Shown here: positions 22,424 to 24,248 of the stretch, one piece after another | Layout of the letters: each line of letters starts with the position of its first letter | Position numbering within the stretch: position 1 is the stretch's first letter | Source: JANXXV01 sp038230275 | GTDB taxonomy: Bacteria > Acidobacteriota > Terriglobia > Bryobacterales > Bryobacteraceae | Direction of reading: 5' to 3' | NCBI GenBank assembly: GCA_038230275.1 | Contig: JBBRNO010000101.1 | Coordinates: 1 to 24,248, forward strand | DNA length: 24,248 bases | The notes under the pieces: generated by a model | Databases searched by the model: none | Told to the model about the DNA's origin: nothing | Seen by the model: the letters and a program-made list of their open reading frames with translations, nothing else | Program-made: the position numbers and the translations under genes

Positions 22424-23221
22424 ATGTCTTCTGAATCCGCAGGTGAGAAGTTTGAGCGGCTAGTGGCCATCATGGCGCGGTTGCGTGCGCCGGATGGATG
22501 CCCTTGGGACCGCGAACAATCCTTCGATACCATCAAGCCTTATCTGCTGGAAGAGACCTATGAGGTGATGGAGGCAATCGACGCTCGCGATTGGCCCGAA
22601 CTCGCGGAAGAATTGGGCGACCTGATGCTGCAGCCAGTGTTTTTCGCACAGATGGCTTCCGAAGAAGGGCGGTTCCGGATTGAGGACTCGTTGGACGCGA
22701 TCAATCAAAAGCTGGTTCGGCGGCACCCGCACATTTTCGGCGATTCCAAGGCCGATACGGCGGGCGAAGTGTTGAAGCGCTGGAACGAAATCAAGCTGGA
22801 AGAGAAGAAGACCAAGAAGCAGGCGCCGAAGCTGCTGCTGGAATCGATACCGGCGGCGATGCCCGCACTGGTGGAGGCGCAACAGATCAGTTCCCGCGCG
22901 GCCGGCGTTGGTTTCGATTGGCAGAATGCCGAGCAGGTGCTGGATAAGCTGGACGAAGAATTGAAGGAACTGGCCGAAGCCCGCGTGTCAGCGACGCAGG
23001 AAGAGATTGAGGGCGAGGTCGGCGACCTGTTTTTCGTGCTGGTGAATCTGGCGCGATTTTTGAAAGTGGATCCCGAACAGGCGCTGCGAAAGACGAACCG
23101 CAAATTCCGCCGGCGCTTCGGCCATGTTGAGCGCGGGCTGGCTTCACAAGGAAAAGCTTTGCGGGAATCGTCGGTGGCGGAAATGGAAGAGCTTTGGCAA
23201 GAGGCAAAGAGTAAAGAATGA
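22424..23221 (+). CDS. mazG: Nucleoside triphosphate pyrophosphohydrolase MazG
   Basis: MazG hydrolyses NTPs and dNTPs to monophosphates and removes aberrant nucleotides. The 265-residue protein has two tandem MazG domains. The first has RAPDGCPWDREQ, LLEETYEV (magnesium-binding EExxE at 43-47) and EELGDLMLQ; the second has DELKELAEA and EEIEGEVGDLFFVLVNLARF. I chose ATG 22424, the start of the family homology. The reading frame is open further upstream but without match. No clear Shine-Dalgarno precedes it. Its stop overlaps the next start as ATGA. Confidence 0.95.
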   Translation: MSSESAGEKFERLVAIMARLRAPDGCPWDREQSFDTIKPYLLEETYEVMEAIDARDWPELAEELGDLMLQPVFFAQMASEEGRFRIEDSLDAINQKLVRRHPHIFGDSKADTAGEVLKRWNEIKLEEKKTKKQAPKLLLESIPAAMPALVEAQQISSRAAGVGFDWQNAEQVLDKLDEELKELAEARVSATQEEIEGEVGDLFFVLVNLARFLKVDPEQALRKTNRKFRRRFGHVERGLASQGKALRESSVAEMEELWQEAKSKE

Positions 23222-23952
23222 TTGAAGTTCATGAATTGACCCACCAAACCGAACTGGAGAACGCCGTCCGGTTACAGAAGGAGATTTGGGGGTTTTCCGA
23301 CATAGATCTGATTCCGGTTCGGTTGTTCGTGGTGGCCGGAAAGATTGGCGGGCAAGTACTTGGCGCCTTTGACGGCGGCCGGATGATCGGATTCTGCATC
23401 GGCATTCCAGGGCTGAAGCCCGGCGGCGTAACTTACATGCACAGCCACATGATGGGCGTGGTGGCGGACTACCGGAATCGCGGAGTGGGGCGGCTGCTGA
23501 AGACACAGCAGCGAATGGATGCGCTGACGCGAGGCATCGATCTGATCGAATGGACGTTCGATCCGCTGGAGCTCAAGAACGCATTCTTCAACGTTGAACG
23601 ATTGGGTGTGGTGGTGAGGCGCTACGTACTGAATCAGTACGGCACTTCGTCCAGCCATTTGCAGGGGGAACTGCCCACGGATCGCTGCGTAGCCGAATGG
23701 ATTATCGGCAGTCCGAGAGTGGAGATTGCACTCGAGTGCCGTGTGCCTCCGCGACATGAAATTCTGGCGCGGATTTCGGTGCCTGTGGAGATTGAAAAGC
23801 TGCGCAAGTCGGATCCGAAGCGCGCCCGGGAAATTCAGCTTTCGGTGAGTGAGCAATTCCTGCTGCATTTTGAAAAAGGTCATGCCGTGGTTGGCTTTGA
23901 AAAGTCTGAGCAGGCCGGAACGTACTTATTAGGTCAATGGGAATCAAAGTAG
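23218..23952 (+). CDS. GNAT-family acyltransferase (COG3375-like)
   Basis: This 244-residue protein is a longer GNAT. It has LENAVRLQKEIWGFSD, GRMIGFCIGIPG, the acyl-CoA motif A MMGVVADYRNRGVGR, and LIEWTFDPLELKNAFFNVERLG. The last block, with N, A, F and N, is typical of the predicted acetyltransferases of COG3375. It is translationally coupled to mazG by a 4-nt overlap and overlaps the following OSBS/racemase gene by 16 nt. In Geobacillus a GNAT next to an N-succinylamino acid racemase is a succinyl-CoA:D-amino acid N-succinyltransferase, so the same activity is a reasonable guess here. Confidence 0.87.
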   Translation: MIEVHELTHQTELENAVRLQKEIWGFSDIDLIPVRLFVVAGKIGGQVLGAFDGGRMIGFCIGIPGLKPGGVTYMHSHMMGVVADYRNRGVGRLLKTQQRMDALTRGIDLIEWTFDPLELKNAFFNVERLGVVVRRYVLNQYGTSSSHLQGELPTDRCVAEWIIGSPRVEIALECRVPPRHEILARISVPVEIEKLRKSDPKRAREIQLSVSEQFLLHFEKGHAVVGFEKSEQAGTYLLGQWESK

Positions 23953-24248
23953 ATCGAGTGATAGTCCGGCATTTGCGGATGCCATTGGTGCATTTCTTCG
24001 AGACCAGTTTCGGACGAACCACCGAGCGCGACATTGTGCTGGTGGAAGTGATTGCGGACGGCCTGTCGGGCTGGGGAGAAGTCACCGCGGGCGAGAATCC
24101 GTTCTACAACGAAGAGTGGACCGATTCTGTTTGGCTGCTGCTGCAACACTACATCGCTCCGCGCGTAATCGGCCGGGAATTGGCCAGTGCTGAAGATGTG
24201 GCGCCGTTGACCAAGCACATCCGCGGACACAAAATGGCGTGCGGCGGA
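23937..24248 (+). CDS. o-Succinylbenzoate synthase / N-acylamino acid racemase, N-terminal part
   Basis: The gene runs off the window, leaving 104 residues. They match the N-terminal capping domain of the enolase-superfamily OSBS/NSAR group: RMPLVHFFETSFGRTTERD, then LVEVIADGLSGWGE, NPFYNEEWT and IRGHKMACGG. Members either make o-succinylbenzoate for menaquinone (MenC) or racemise N-acylamino acids, some doing both. The catalytic lysines and metal ligands lie beyond the window. ATG 23937 is inside the GNAT gene (16-nt overlap) and opens directly with MGIKVDRVIVRHLRMP. I do not use the symbol menC because the activity is unclear. Confidence 0.9.
   Translation, partial: MGIKVDRVIVRHLRMPLVHFFETSFGRTTERDIVLVEVIADGLSGWGEVTAGENPFYNEEWTDSVWLLLQHYIAPRVIGRELASAEDVAPLTKHIRGHKMACGG

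Noticed and set aside
1..24248. CRISPR arrays, tRNA genes, rRNA, insertion sequences or phage genes
   Set aside because: Reading both strands showed no spaced direct repeats, no tRNA-like cloverleaf and no transposase or integrase motif.

Overview
The window looks like one stretch of chromosome from a diderm, moderately GC-rich bacterium. An acidobacterium of the Solibacter/Bryobacter type is my best guess. This is an inference from gene content: an apolipoprotein N-acyltransferase (outer membrane), DUF1844 and DUF4412-type proteins, a bS21 gene, a LacD-type aldolase, frequent TTG/GTG starts, and a small membrane protein with a C-terminal domain I associate with Acidobacteriota. I see no rRNA, tRNA, CRISPR array, insertion sequence or phage gene. 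Gene density is very high and many neighbours overlap by 4 to 16 bases.

Layout. (1) 2-1572 (+): the end of a MoxR AAA+ ATPase, overlapping by 4 nt a divergent YchF-like P-loop protein. (2) 6569-1559 (-): a five-gene envelope operon, nfeD, slipin, SPOR-domain protein, lipA, lnt. (3) 6627-7607 (+): a small anchored protein and a secreted fasciclin-domain protein. (4) 10453-7639 (-): enolase and cofactor-independent phosphoglycerate mutase, two consecutive glycolytic enzymes 1 nt apart. (5) 10835-10501 (-): a broken ACT-domain gene, an internal deletion plus frameshift. (6) 10885-11082 (+): ribosomal protein bS21 with a strong terminator whose loop carries the stop codon of the convergent DUF4412-like gene (12164-11118, -). 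(7) 12372-18823 (+): a nine-gene run: bPH2 membrane protein, SDR, sugar-binding-type lipoprotein, small membrane protein, xseB, ispA, tlyA, nadK and a dicarboxylate/glutamate-type symporter. (8) 22369-18813 (-): GNAT, DUF1844, PhnP-like hydrolase, ribF and a LacD-type aldolase. (9) 22424-24248 (+): mazG, a larger GNAT and the start of an o-succinylbenzoate synthase/N-acylamino acid racemase.

Most genes are housekeeping: central carbon metabolism, cofactors (lipoate, FAD, NADP), isoprenoids, nucleotide clean-up, rRNA modification and lipoprotein maturation. No obvious new defence or mobile system is present. The points most worth a second look are the YchF-like protein whose two switch regions are missing or rebuilt while its P-loop and TGS domain remain, the GNAT-racemase pair that matches a known D- to L-amino acid conversion pathway, the ACT-domain pseudogene, and the bS21 terminator that doubles as coding sequence on the other strand.
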